DNA of 64,000 nt, from the NCBI GenBank assembly GCA_003024785.1, contig PUQB01000008.1, positions 312,868 to 376,867 of the forward strand. The letters run 5' to 3'. The notes under the pieces were generated by a model. The model had not been told where the DNA came from. It was given only the letters and a program-made list of their open reading frames with translations, and made no database searches. Numbering within the stretch: the first letter of the stretch is position 1; the number at the start of each line of letters is the position of its first letter. Shown here in pieces: positions 45,212 through 57,000 of this stretch. The stretch is from Selaginella tamariscina (lineage: Eukaryota; Streptophyta; Lycopodiopsida; Selaginellales; Selaginellaceae). The position numbers and the translations under genes are program-made.

Positions 45212-47842
45212 AAGTTTATTTTATTGGCTGAACATGTCTGCCAATGTGGTCATGTACATTTAGAGTTGTTCAACTTGCCAAACTTGAAACTCCAACACAA
45301 CATGAGCAGTATAGGTGTTAGAATTTATCAGTGTCTCTTACCTTTTTGAGCTAGTTGCAATTGATTTGATGAGATACTTTTTCTATGATTTTCTCAAAGG
45401 AACCAATATATTGCAGTCTCTAATGGGTAAAGGCTGGTTCACTTCCGAATGCAATTATTATATCAATAGCACTGTTTCTGTTCAATCATGTTATTTTGCA
45501 ACATTCATGTATAGAGTGGATATTCTCAAACAATGGTCCGACTTTTATTACATAGGTATTAATGATGTTATACACTCGATTAGGTATTAAATTCATTCAT
45601 CTCTTTATATCATTTACAAAAGGATGGTTTTGTATAATGATTGAACCTTACATTCAAAGGTATAATCTTTAAACTTCATACATACGAACTAGGGTTGGTA
45701 TTTGCAATGTTTAAGGTTTGCATATGTAATAAATATTTAAATCTTGATTAATATTTTTCTATTTAAGGCATTGTATGGATATAATTTGAAAATGTCTAAT
45801 ACCACCCATTGAGGATACTAAGATGTGGGCTCAACACATGATCATGTTCTACCTCTTCTTCTTGTACTGTTTGTTAAACATTTTAGTCAAGCCTCATCTA
45901 ATATGTAAATGGTGATTTAGTTATTAATATAGTTTTCAAAGTTAATCAAACATGGTTTAAGCCAAAAGTTTATTACACAAGTGACTTGGTCTTACTAAGT
46001 ATTTCCAAGGATGGGTTCTCATATGTACCAAGTACAGCTGGAAGAATAATTTATTCACGTGGTTCAAATAAAGTAATTTGTGATTAGAGATTTGTTGAAA
46101 ATATTTGGGAATGATAGTGTAAAGTATATAGCATATAATATATATGTATGTATATACTACATGTAGTATACACATATGCACAACAACACATGGGGGCCTC
46201 TAATGTGTTAGCACCATACGTTGCACGTGTGCCACATGGCATGGGAGACTACATTCAATTTATACATTTCCTTCTCTTTCATAAAATTTTGAAGGTTATT
46301 AATTAATTTATTAATTTTAATTTTACTATTTGTAAATTTCATAATTAAACTTTTTGTGGTATAAAAATTAAATTTAATTATCGAATGGATAAAGAAATAC
46401 TTAAATTAAATTAACATTCCATGAAATAAATAGATTTAAATGAATACTTATAATTTTAAAACATATTTAAGTAATAATGGATAAAGCATTTAAGTGGGAA
46501 CAAATATAACTCACTACTTTAAAATCACCTAATGAATTTAAATGAATTAAAAATAACATTTATTATTTAAATAATGTTTTTTAAATAATAAAACACAATA
46601 AGTTTGACCCGAGGTTAATTATGACATTCTCAAAAGATAGCATCATCAACCCTTAAAATAAATTACATTTTTCTATTAGAAAATATATAAAATCCAATAT
46701 ATATATTTTACATAAAACTATAAATATTGTATTGTAAATGTTAAATTGAAAATATTATAATGTAAACATTATAATTTAGACAATAATTATAATATTAGAT
46801 TATTAGAGTCAATTGTAAAATTACATTAATTAATTATAATTAAGGGTACTCAGACATATATGCAAACGTCAACAGTGTAATATGTTCCATATTCGAGAGA
46901 GTAAAATATGGATAATGTATGTGGTTGGAAATTTGTGAAGTACTTTTAGATTTATGATATTTTAGCATTGTGTGGTGAGTTTTTCTCTCACGTGTTCCAT
47001 ATGTGTACAGTATCAAATAAGATATATTGAATTTTAATTATTTGCATATTAAATATATTTTTCTAATATTTTTTCCGGATATCATCTTACAAATTATAAT
47101 TTAATATAATTAATTCATATTTAACGTTTTCAATCCTAATCAATGTCCTCAACCCTTATTAAAATTTAATATGTAGGTTTGAATTTTAATAATTAATAAA
47201 TTAATGAATTTAATAAAGATTGATTTGTTGAGAACATTAAAAATTAAAATGTTTTTTTATGAGTTATAATTTGTAATACTTTAACTTGAAACAATACACT
47301 TCAAATATTGTTATAAATTATAATAAAAAGAATACACTTCAAATACTTAATTTGAATTTGATTTTTGTTAATTGTAAATTGGAATAAATCTAATTGAAAT
47401 AAACAATAAATAAATACACTTCAAATACGTCATTAGCTTATTATATAGATATATTTTTCAATTTCTGAAAAACTTTTAAAAACTTAAATTATTTTTTTCT
47501 CATCTGAGCATATTATTTCCAGACCATGGACAGGCATGTCTTCGTCATAGCGGTAACATATTCATAAATTAAATTAGAATATACATAAAATAAAACTAAA
47601 AATGTGTTTAATAATTGTTTCACGTTAAAGATTTTCAGTGAAATATTAACAATATGTCAGAATATTCTAATTTTATTGTAGTTTTAGAAGAAAAAAAACT
47701 GTAGAATATTAAAATATTTATCATAAGAGATCGGTATTATACAAACACTGGTTGCTCTCGTTATAATGGTATTTACACGCACACACACAAGGAGATCTAC
47801 TTCAAATAATAAGATAAAAGTAACAAAAAAAATAGAACTTGC
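45212..47842. other. AT-rich intergenic region
   Basis: No gene recognised. A 91-codon plus-strand frame at 45,315-45,590 has no family resemblance I can name and is not supported. The stretch 46,300-47,760 is very AT-rich with AATTAA-type runs. Repeated AATACACTTCAAATA motifs occur at about 47,296, 47,333 and 47,414. Confidence 0.5.
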
Positions 47843-49359
47843 CTACAATGCCGGCATTTGTTCCACTAGTGTTCCATCCATGTTCATCCTCCATCCTTTA
47901 TCCACAAGCCCCATCAATTCCCTGCACAAAAGCAGCCATTATATGTACACACTCATGTGTATATGGAAACATACTACACAAGTACTATCTTTTTAAACAA
48001 ATACCTGAGGTCATGGCTGACAACAATGACTGTCCTCTCTTTCTTTAGTTTCGACACGAGCCTTACTACATCTGCTCGCGCTTGCCAATCTGCATACAGA
48101 ATCCCATGAGTAAGCTTTTAACTCTTAAACAAATGTACCAAGTCCAGCGAGAGGCTCGTCCAATAACAGCAACTCCGGCATACGCACCTGTATGTTATTA
48201 AACTACTCGTTAAGCATAGACTATCATATATAGATAATATAGATGATCATAGCATCATACATATACACATACATACATATACATATATATATATATATAA
48301 TAAGAGACCTCTATGATTATATATTAATGATACATACGTACCAACTGTACAGCTAATGCAAGACGCCGTTTGTATCCGTCACTCAAAGCGCGAGGATTCG
48401 TATTCCATGGTATTTCAGCAAGACCAACCTATATATAACTCCATATCAGTTATATATATAATATGCATACATATAGCATGTACACTACTTACAGCAGATA
48501 CGGCTGCTTGTACACGTCCAGCTAATATTTGCCTAGTGAAGAAATCGACTCCGCCACTTGGCCATCCAAAGCTGAGCTCTTCCAGGACAGTATCTGTCAA
48601 AAAGTACCTAAGAAAGAACAAACGTGTCAAATACTAATAAAAATAAATAAAAATTTTATTAAGTCTCACATCACCTTTCAGGGAATTGAAAGACTAGGCC
48701 CACTTTACTGCTGAGGTCTTCTTCACGTTTTCCTTTATTGCCAATTGACACAGTTCCATTGGTAGGTGATGTTAAGCCTGCTAATATCTACAAAAAAGAA
48801 TCTAAATTCATATTTTAATATACCCGTGTGTGTGTGTGTGTGTGTGTTGTAATATTCATCAGAATAACATTTTACTATTTCAGTCCTAAAGACAAGTCTT
48901 CCTTACCTGGAGTAATGTTGTTTTACCACTGCCACTTCTTCCATAGATCAATCCCAAGCTATGTTAAAAGAAAAAGGACCTAAGAAAGTCGTAAATGAGC
49001 ATATAAAGATGACATTCTATATGTACTTGCTTACCAAAGTACTTAAGATACATTTATTAGATACTATCATAAAAACGCAGTAGAAAGAAGCATGGAGGGT
49101 CGAATCATACACTTATGTAATCACGCACACATACCTATTTTGGGGCAGGGAAAGGTTCACATTTCTCAAGATTGTATCTTCTGTTCCTGGCGGCTTGAAA
49201 CTTACACTAGAAACCTGCAAAAGATAGAACATAGTCATCTCTCTCGCACGCACACACAGAGGAATTCCATTAAACCTGAACATAATCTGCGTTATTCGAT
49301 GTACACTGAACCTTGAATCCATCGCGAGGAGCTCCAAAGCGCATACCCCCGGCCGCCAT
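47843..49359 (-). CDS. ABC transporter ATPase, ABCI11/NAP14-like
   Basis: Nine exons on the minus strand (49,359-49,276, 49,214-49,135, 48,958-48,907, 48,787-48,675, 48,607-48,493, 48,428-48,342, 48,187-48,139, 48,089-48,005, 47,921-47,843) join in frame to 247 residues with GT-AG introns. Walker A is GRSGSGKTTLL, the Q-loop VFQFPER, the signature LSDGYKRRLALA, Walker B LLLLDEPLAGL and the H-loop VVSHDLR. The order and the exact wording of signature and Walker B fit plant ABCI11, a soluble ATPase half without membrane segments, linked in Arabidopsis to plastid metal homeostasis. The chosen ATG gives only about 28 residues before the domain. No plastid targeting peptide is obvious, so an upstream exon may be missing. 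Confidence 0.85.
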
Positions 49360-49958
49360 AGCCGCTCTCCAATACTCTGTATTAGGGCTCTTCAAAAATG
49401 CAACGAATTTGAAAATTCGAATTGAAAATTTGAAAATTTCAGTCTTCTAGGTATACCGTGAACAATATATAGATGCAGATCTATTGTGCATTTGGAGGAA
49501 CAGTGTCATATTAGAAACTAAAAGCATGACTAGAATCACACACGCACGCACGCACTTTGTATAAGGCTTGCCCTTGATCCTCAGACCTTGCAAGTGATAT
49601 CTCCTATACACTTGAAGGTTAGAGAATCAAAGGCAAGCCTCATATCAAAGACTTCCACATAAGATACCAATAAGGGGGGCGTACTCCTTATAAACTCATA
49701 TCTTAATTAATTAAAAATTAAGTAAGCTTAGTGGGAATCGACCATTTTCTTGTTTGTGGTCCTCTAACATGGCTCGAGGCATCTATTGATTGCAACTATT
49801 TCTTGTCTAACAATGTATCAAATGGTATCGGAATATCCCATCACCACTATATATATATACACACATATATTTATAATCGCTGCAGTACCCTCGTGTCTCA
49901 CGAGCTTTGAAAGGCACACACATACGCACACACACACACACACACGAAAAAGTTGAAG
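49360..49958. other. Intergenic region between ABCI11-like and RBR genes
   Basis: The two genes are transcribed in the same direction. This stretch holds the downstream region of the RBR gene and the upstream region of the ABC gene. It includes CA runs near 49,920-49,945 and an AT-rich tract, with no coding frame of interest. Confidence 0.5.
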
Positions 49959-51730
49959 TTAACGAGTTATAAGTTTATCCTCATCCCAGAATTTACAGTT
50001 ATAATTCGAAACATGGTCGTTACTCCACTTCTTCCCGCACTTATAACAAAATTGATACCCACACCTGCACATTAAGAATGCTTAAAACACACACGCACGC
50101 ACGCATACACACGCGTACACACACCGGCATGTCATATGATGGCAACCCTGAGTGTGTTCTACTATGCTTCCGCAGTTACTGCAGTCCATCCATTTCTGTG
50201 CTTTTGCAAGCTTATGAAGTTTAGCACCTTCAGAGTCTCTGAGTTTTGCAGGTAGAGATTGGAAGCTCGCACATGACATGTCATCGTGCCACACAACCTG
50301 ACACGTCAGACAGAAGAGGTTGCCACATCTGCAGCACTCCACGCAACTCGAATGTGACATTGACGATGATGAAGATGACATGCACGCGTTGTGCGTGTGC
50401 AGGTCCCTCTTGTCCATCAACTCCGAGCAGTCCCTATATGGGCAGTACACCTACAGGTTGTTGAATAATATATTGTAATTTATTTAGTAAAGTATGTTGT
50501 ACACACACGCACGTTTTACACACACGTATTCTTACTTTATGCTCTGTTGGAATGCTCAGGTCACGAATACGCTTTGCCAGCATCTCTGAGCTCTTCTTTG
50601 TAAGCAGCTTATAACACTCGTTTGATGAAAAAACTGCAGTGCAACCCTCTGCCGGACAGTGAATGTTCACCACTCCTTCCTTAAAATCCAAAGGTAATAT
50701 ATATATATATATATATATATACATCCCTCACACACACACGCACGCACGCACGCACACACACACACCATGACTTTCATCTCTGCATGCCTCTCAACACACT
50801 GCGAGCAGAACCTGTGCGAACATGTCTTTAAGGAGGTCATTTCACTTTGATAACGATCTTCCATGCATATCATACACATTTCCATTGCAACTCCATCCCC
50901 TATAGTATAATAATAATAATAATGTTATATACAATTTTTCTATTTGTTTGCTCACCTCCCATTTGAATACTGCCGGAACATAAACCTCACCGTGGTTAGA
51001 ATTACTACCATTACCACCACTGAACCTTTCCATGTATTCATTATCCACGTCATCAAATTCATTAGATAGAGGTTCATCTCTCACGCTTCCAAACCTGTAC
51101 ACGTACATACATAAACAAACGGACATATATACTCGTATACGGATGTAGAGGCACATGTACGTATACGCACGTATAGACACCTTTGAAGAGTCTGTGCCAG
51201 CCTTCGATCGTGATCTATTTGGCGCATCCGACGGCTCTCCTTGAGAAACTCCAGTCGTGCAGCATTTCGGTCGTTTTCTTCTTGCTGCCAATGCTGTATG
51301 TCAGACCACTGTATACGAAGAGCAGCCAAAAAATCCGGATCTAAAGATTCCATAGAATCCACACCAAGAGGTCCCGGGTTCGATTCTGCAGCCGCAAGGG
51401 CTTGTATTGAGTCTATTCCTAGTGAAGCTGTCATTGCCTCCATTACCTGCAAATTGAAAGCAATCTCACCGTCTTCCTCCTAAAAGAACAAGTTAATTCT
51501 ATTAATGTTTGTGCGTGTGTAGTCAAATATATCTGCATAATCTTTTTAAGAAGGTATGTATTAGCATATTTCGATAAAGATACACACACATATATACCCC
51601 TGTGGTGTATAATGTTCAAAGTCCACATAAATATAAACAAAAGTTTTAATATTGATTATCTATTGTGATCTTTCAAATTTTGTACTGAAAATAATTTTTT
51701 GAATAATCATCTTACCTTGGCAGAGTGCAT
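49959..51730 (-). CDS. RBR-type (RING-IBR-RING) E3 ubiquitin ligase
   Basis: Seven exons (51,730-51,716, 51,479-51,181, 51,094-50,991, 50,899-50,766, 50,679-50,536, 50,450-50,125, 50,064-49,959) close in frame to 375 residues. A helical N-terminal part (QWSDIQHWQQEENDRNAARL) precedes RING1, CMICMEDRYQSEMTSLKTCS with further Cys/His. The IBR segment follows (CPYRDCSEL to CCRCGNLFCLTCQVVWH), then RING2 (WMDCSNCGSIVEHTQGCHHM, then CGYQFCYKCGKKW). The catalytic Cys expected in RING2 is present in the HTQGCHHMTC stretch. Such enzymes pass ubiquitin through a thioester on RING2. The first tiny exon (MHSAK) is tentative. Exon 3 was ended at the donor at 50,990 because the later GTGAGC donor breaks the frame. 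Confidence 0.85.
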
Positions 51731-51973
51731 GATCAACTCAACAAAAGCAATCAGTTTTCAGAAGAACTTGAAATGTGTTAAAAGCCACTGCCAATTCTAT
51801 ATTAAGCAAGTATAAATAACAGAATATCCTCTCATGCAGACTCACTTCAATGCAAGAAGAATCTACTCTATCAAATCACAACCGTCGATAATCGCTCATT
51901 TACCAGGAGACACGTTTCACGTCCACACGATTCTCTGTATTTCTAAACAACGTTTGCGTAGCACTTTTTACCA
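51731..51973. promoter_or_regulatory. Shared upstream region of RBR (-) and TLC (+) genes
   Basis: Only about 243 bp separate the two proposed start codons, which point away from each other. It contains CAATGCAAGAAG and short A/T tracts but no clear TATA box that I can assign. If the RBR start lies further upstream, the shared region would be smaller or overlapping. Confidence 0.5.
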
Positions 51974-52924
51974 ATGGAGAATGCCATACTTTTGCAAACG
52001 GAGTTAGATGTTTTCCTTGGAAATTTTCCGTACAAGAAGTCTATGATATTTACTACTTCAATCCTAGCCGGACTCCTCATGTCAAAAACGGTATAATAAA
52101 GAATAATGTGTGTGTGTATATATATATATAGGTATATATATTGCAGGCCTTTGAAGTCATGAGGTTTTGTAGCCCTAAATTGTTCCCAGAAACATACAGC
52201 AAACTCTCAGACAAGGACAGACTAGAATGGAACAATAGGTAAGCCAAGAGTTGACTTCCGTACAACCCCGTACGGGTGTTCAAGAGTCAAAAGTCAACGT
52301 AACAGGATGTGTTGACCGTCAACTGTAGTGCAGGTTGATAGCCAAAATCACAGTCTCTCTTTCTCTCACCACACGTGTACAAACACAGTTATACTAATTA
52401 TTACTGATTATGTGTAAACAGGGCAATATCATTCACACATGCAATTGTATCTACCTTGGTAGCCAGTTACTTGTTCTTCTTAACGGACCTGTTTTCAGTA
52501 GATGGGGGTTATGGACCTGTGGTCTTCAGAAGCACTATACTCACTCAGTTCTTTCTAGGGGTGTGCAAAATACTATAACATTCTATAAATAAACTATATA
52601 AATGTGTAACTAATGCATATATGTAGGTCTCTAATGGATACTTCATTAGTGACGTGTTGATGGTATTGCGTCATTACCCAAACTTGGGAGGAATGGAGTT
52701 TGTAAGTGAATCAATCGCTCATAACATCTATTTACTAATTACAATATTAGTATTATGATTACTAATTACCTGGTTAATAGGTTGCTCACCACGCTCTTTC
52801 CATAATCTCCTTGTTCCTGGCAGTGCATAGTGGCTGTGCACACATTTATATCTACATGGTTCTTCTATCAGAGATCACAACACCTTTCATAAACATAAGA
52901 TGGTACATAAACAACAATGAAATA

Positions 52925-52962
<38 letters not shown>

Positions 52963-53379
52963 GAGCGTGTGCAGGTACCTGGCAGCCGCAGACAAGAAGA
53001 AATCCAAAGCATATATCATTAACGGTGTTGCCTTGTTCCTCAGTTGGCTAGTAAGTAAACATCTAGAAATAAATATAGCATTATAATTAGTTTATTTAAG
53101 TTTTAAACATTATAAACAGGTCGCCCGCATACTTCTCTTTGCATACCTATTCAAGCATATGTACGACCACTATGACCAGGTATGTACATGCACAGACACA
53201 ACGTGTGTGTATCTCTATATATTAAACTTAACTGCTTTCGCTCCCAGATAAGAGAAATCAATCCGGCTGCCTTCTACTTCATCTTCGTACCTCCACCCGG
53301 GTTTGCACTGATGAACCTGTACTGGTTTGGGAAAATCTTCAAAGGCCTTGTTAAAACGTTAAAACGTAAAGAAGCTTGA
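51974..53379 (+). CDS. TLC domain-containing membrane protein (TLCD4/TMEM56-like)
   Basis: Eight exons (51,974-52,090, 52,147-52,238, 52,422-52,560, 52,627-52,701, 52,781-52,902, 52,975-53,050, 53,120-53,179, 53,248-53,379) close to 270 residues. Several hydrophobic segments fit a multi-pass protein: SMIFTTSILAGLLM, FTHAIVSTLVASYFFLTDLF, HHALSIISLFLAVHSG, NGVALFLSWLVARILLFAYL and FIFVPPPGFALMNLYWFG. Family signatures are DRLEWNNR, the HH pair in VAHHALS and SEITTPFINIRW. It ends with a Lys-rich tail that could act as an ER retention signal. It closely resembles plant TLC proteins such as Arabidopsis At4g10360. The molecular role of this subfamily is not settled; TLC proteins generally handle lipids or act in lipid membranes. 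Confidence 0.88.
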
Positions 53380-53488
53380 AACCATGTGTGTGTGTGTGAG
53401 CGCGCGCGCGCGCGTGTGTATATACATACATACGTACATACACATGAAATTCAAAAGAATGTTTAGAAAAAAACTATATACAAACAGA

Positions 53489-54573
53489 TCAGAGCTCTAC
53501 TGCACCTTGTCGACCATTTGTGGCATTTGGTTTAGCTGTTTTGGCTGCTCTTTTCTTCTTTAAGTACATGGTCCATGTAATAACCTCAAGAATCAGAGAT
53601 ATAATAGCTAACACTACAAGAATACCCGTATATGCCTTACGCCACTTGTGTTCTGGTTGGAGAATATTCAGACCTTTGTAAATGTTTATGAATGATAAAA
53701 GTAGTATAAAATATCCAATCGTGTGATGATATGCATTCCAGTAAGGTCGCATTTTGTGATCCAATCCCGGCCTCAAAACCATAGCTAACACCTGTGATGT
53801 ATAACATGTGTATATGTGTGTGTGTGGGTGTGTGTGTGTGTTTATATGACTTACCTGTAATGTTCCGAAGACGAAGAGTGTTATACCAATGTTACGATGA
53901 ATTCGTCGAATACCACTTGAGAAGCTTCCAAGCTTCAAGCCTATTCCAAAGCCAGATACTCCAAGAATATACCCTGTACTTTGACAAAATACATGTAGAT
54001 AGAACCAGCCTGGGTCATGGAACATTCTTAAGTATCGAGCAGACATGGCACCAATTGGAAGCAATATTCCCCAACCAACCGCGTTGATGAATCCGTGTGC
54101 CTGCACGTACACGCATACTGTATAATATATGTATATACATATATTAAAAACTCATGACAGCTATGTGAATGATTATATGTATACAATACTGTATATACAT
54201 ATTAAAAACTCATGACAGCTATGTGAATGATTATATGTATACAATACTGTATATACGTACATTACGTGTATGCAATATGTTATTAATACTTACATTCTTG
54301 AGTTTTTGGTGAGGAGCACCTGAAGTAGTTATGGTACCTGAGGAAATATCAAAACTCCTCTGCCAGTTAAATCATTGGTGTTCTGTGGATGTGCCTGTGG
54401 AAGGAAGTTGGTAACTCCGGGTCCTCGATTCCATATATGGTTAAGCTTTGTCTGGTTCGGTTGCAGTTGAATAACAGCGTAGAGATTCATATTCCTGCCT
54501 TGAATATCCACGGCCCTATATACAATACACGTTAGTTTTATTGTTGCGTGTGTGTGTGTGTGTGTGTGTGTGT

Positions 54574-54619
<46 letters not shown>

Positions 54620-55319
54620 GTATTACTTTACAATTATAAAAACAACTTCAATGTGATGCTCGTGTTCGACAGATGCAAACAGATAGTTGTGTGTAATAGA
54701 TAGCTATACTATGATGTATAACATGTATAGCAGGCGCACCTGTCCAATATTATAAGATCGATGGGACTGCATTTCAGAGGTGAATAAGCTTGAGTTTCAG
54801 CAGTAAGCTTGTAATCCAGCATGTTGCTTCCATTTGCTGATTAATAGCAAAATTAGAGAACGTATACAAAGTCGTATTTGTGAACAAACTCTTATAAATA
54901 TCACAAGGTTGAGTGTTAACAGCTTAATACGATAGTGGTATCATAAATATGTACATATACATACCCACGGACAGGTACACGTGCATATATATACGCACAA
55001 CATACGTACCTGCTCGAAATGCAACCAACGCGTTGCTCCCTATCATAAGAGGCTGTGATCCAAGGTTTATACCCCAACCGACCCACCCTGAAGAAGAAAT
55101 TGCAACTCCAGAAAACACCACGCTCAACGTGTTGTTTGAAGATGCATACGACCACGCTAGAGAAGCCTGTTGTGCAGGAAGCTTTACACACGCTGCAAAT
55201 GTCATAACAGGCCTCTTTTCAAATGTGAATGACTTTGAACATGTCTGAGAGAGAGAAGTTGGTACGAAACCCAGGAGCAGACTCCATAGAACCATGAGTA
55301 TTCTGTTTCTGCCTGCCAT
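53489..55319 (-). CDS. DOMON and cytochrome b561 domain protein (CYBDOM)
   Basis: Exons 55,319-55,010, 54,836-54,740, 54,515-54,338, 54,100-53,855 and 53,791-53,489 close to 377 residues. A signal peptide (ILMVLWSLLLGFVPTSLS) is followed by a DOMON domain (AWSYASSNNTLSVVFSG, GWVGWGIN, ALVAFRA). The b561 core then has the four expected His: AHGFINAVGWG, FYLHVFCQ, RRIHRNIG and AYHHTIGY. Membrane helices lie around each, and a basic cytosolic tail ends the protein. Such proteins move electrons from cytosolic ascorbate across membranes. The stronger donor for exon 3 at 54,293 (GTAAGT) would add 44 nt encoding family-like residues (SGAPHQKLKN) but in another frame. The in-frame model uses the CAG|GTACCA donor instead. 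Confidence 0.82.
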
Positions 55320-55718
55320 TCTAGAGAAATAGAAATAGACATAAATCAGTATCGGTGTGTCGATGTGTCGGCGTCTGGGTGTATATATACATGAACAGTA
55401 GATAGTAATATATGCCCCTCTACTCTCTCTCTCTCTCTCTTCCCCCACATACATATATGTATGTATGGTATACCTGGAGATCTAGAAGTGTCAATCACAA
55501 GACCAATTACGAGAACTGTAGGACCTCCATCAATGAAAACGCAAACTTAAGCATCTATTTAAGATCTGCTCATACTTACCCTCTAAGAAACCGTAGATGT
55601 GAAGTGTCCATTCACTTCTGACATCCTACATAAACGAGAAAATAACTTTACCATGTGGTTAACATTATTGAATGAACAGATATAGTGCCAGAAATGTACT
55701 TATCCCTGTAGCCATGTA

Positions 55719-55774
<56 letters not shown>

Positions 55775-56330
55775 AAGCAAATTCAAAAAGACCTTTCCGT
55801 TTTTTTTACGGCAAATTCAAGATGAAATATGTAACGCCTGATATAACATATACACGCACGTACACATATAACATACTAGGGTCGTCTCTGTTATGAAAAT
55901 CCAAGCCATATGCGGGAAATGCAAGAGCGGCAAGCAAAGCAAGCGAAATTAAGAGAGTTTAAGATCAGATTTCTATGTAATTAGTGGATCATCCCTTGAT
56001 TTTCTACTGTGTTTAAAGATTGCATCGTATTTACCTGGATTTCTAACGCCAACTCGATCAACGCCTCCAAGAACCCTAGCGACTATGGAGTTCTAAACCA
56101 AAGAACAAATACAAAGAGCGGGAGGGGAGTGAAGTACATACTGGCCATTTGCGTAGACCAGGCGCCAGGGTCCAATTCGTACGGGTGACGTGGAGGGATC
56201 GGGGTCGTTGGGATGGGTAGGAATGTATCGCAATCAACGGATGCGACTAAAACTCTGTCCCATACGTCTTCATCTGCATCATCAACGGCATTAGTTTTGT
56301 TTCCTACCTTACCAGACGGCATTTGTCATT
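55320..56330 (-). other. Upstream region of the CYBDOM gene with a possible separate exon
   Basis: Contains a long CT/GA run (about 55,721-55,760) and short frames. The minus-strand frame 56,322 to about 56,140 (MPSGKVGNKTNAVDDADEDV onward) is acidic, then Pro-rich, followed by a GTATGT donor-like site. I found no partner exon that keeps the frame. It could be 5' leader exons of the CYBDOM gene or a small unrelated gene. Confidence 0.3.
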
Positions 56331-57000
56331 CCACAATCATTATAAAAAAAAATTCCACTTACTCTCTAGAACACTGAAGAAATGAAGAAATCTCACATAT
56401 TTAATTATATTATGTAACAATACATATGTCATGCAAGTATAAAACTATCTAACGTGATCTCACGATCTATCGAATGTTAGACTTTAGACGTGCATACACA
56501 TGCACGCATACACCAGTGTACGTATATGTATACATTATATGTACCTTGAAAACAACTGCAACTGGTGTTTTTATTTGTTTGGATGATGTTGAGAGCGGTT
56601 GAATTAGCTTGAGTGTGTGTGTGTGTGTACGTGCGCATGTGCCGTGCATACATAGTTTCCACAATAAAATCTACAAACAACCTCTAATTTTTGTTTAAAT
56701 CAAGTACCAATAATTAAACATTTGTATAAGATCATTGTAAGAACACAATTCCTTACATGAACTATGTGTGTGAGTGTGTGTTGTGTATGTGTGTGTGAGT
56801 GCTTGCATGCACGTGGGTGTGATTAGATGTAATATATAAGAAATATGAATAAGGGAAAGGAACATTCTTAAACAATAATTAATTTATCAAGTGATCAACA
56901 CACTACAAAGAAGATATGATTTTTTATATATATGCCATGAAAGAGTAACTTGGTACAGGTTAGCTTCAAACACAGCAAAGTTTTCTTTGCTTGTTCTCTC
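56331..57000. other. Intergenic region with TG microsatellites
   Basis: Holds TG runs at about 56,613-56,629 and 56,765-56,806 and AT-rich sequence. Two overlapping minus-strand frames here are Thr/His repeats from CA runs and not genes. The right part probably contains the 3' untranslated region of the NAC gene. Confidence 0.5.

Noticed and set aside
45315..45590. Plus-strand frame of 91 codons in intergenic DNA
   Set aside because: No recognisable domain, no neighbouring exons that splice, and AT-rich context.
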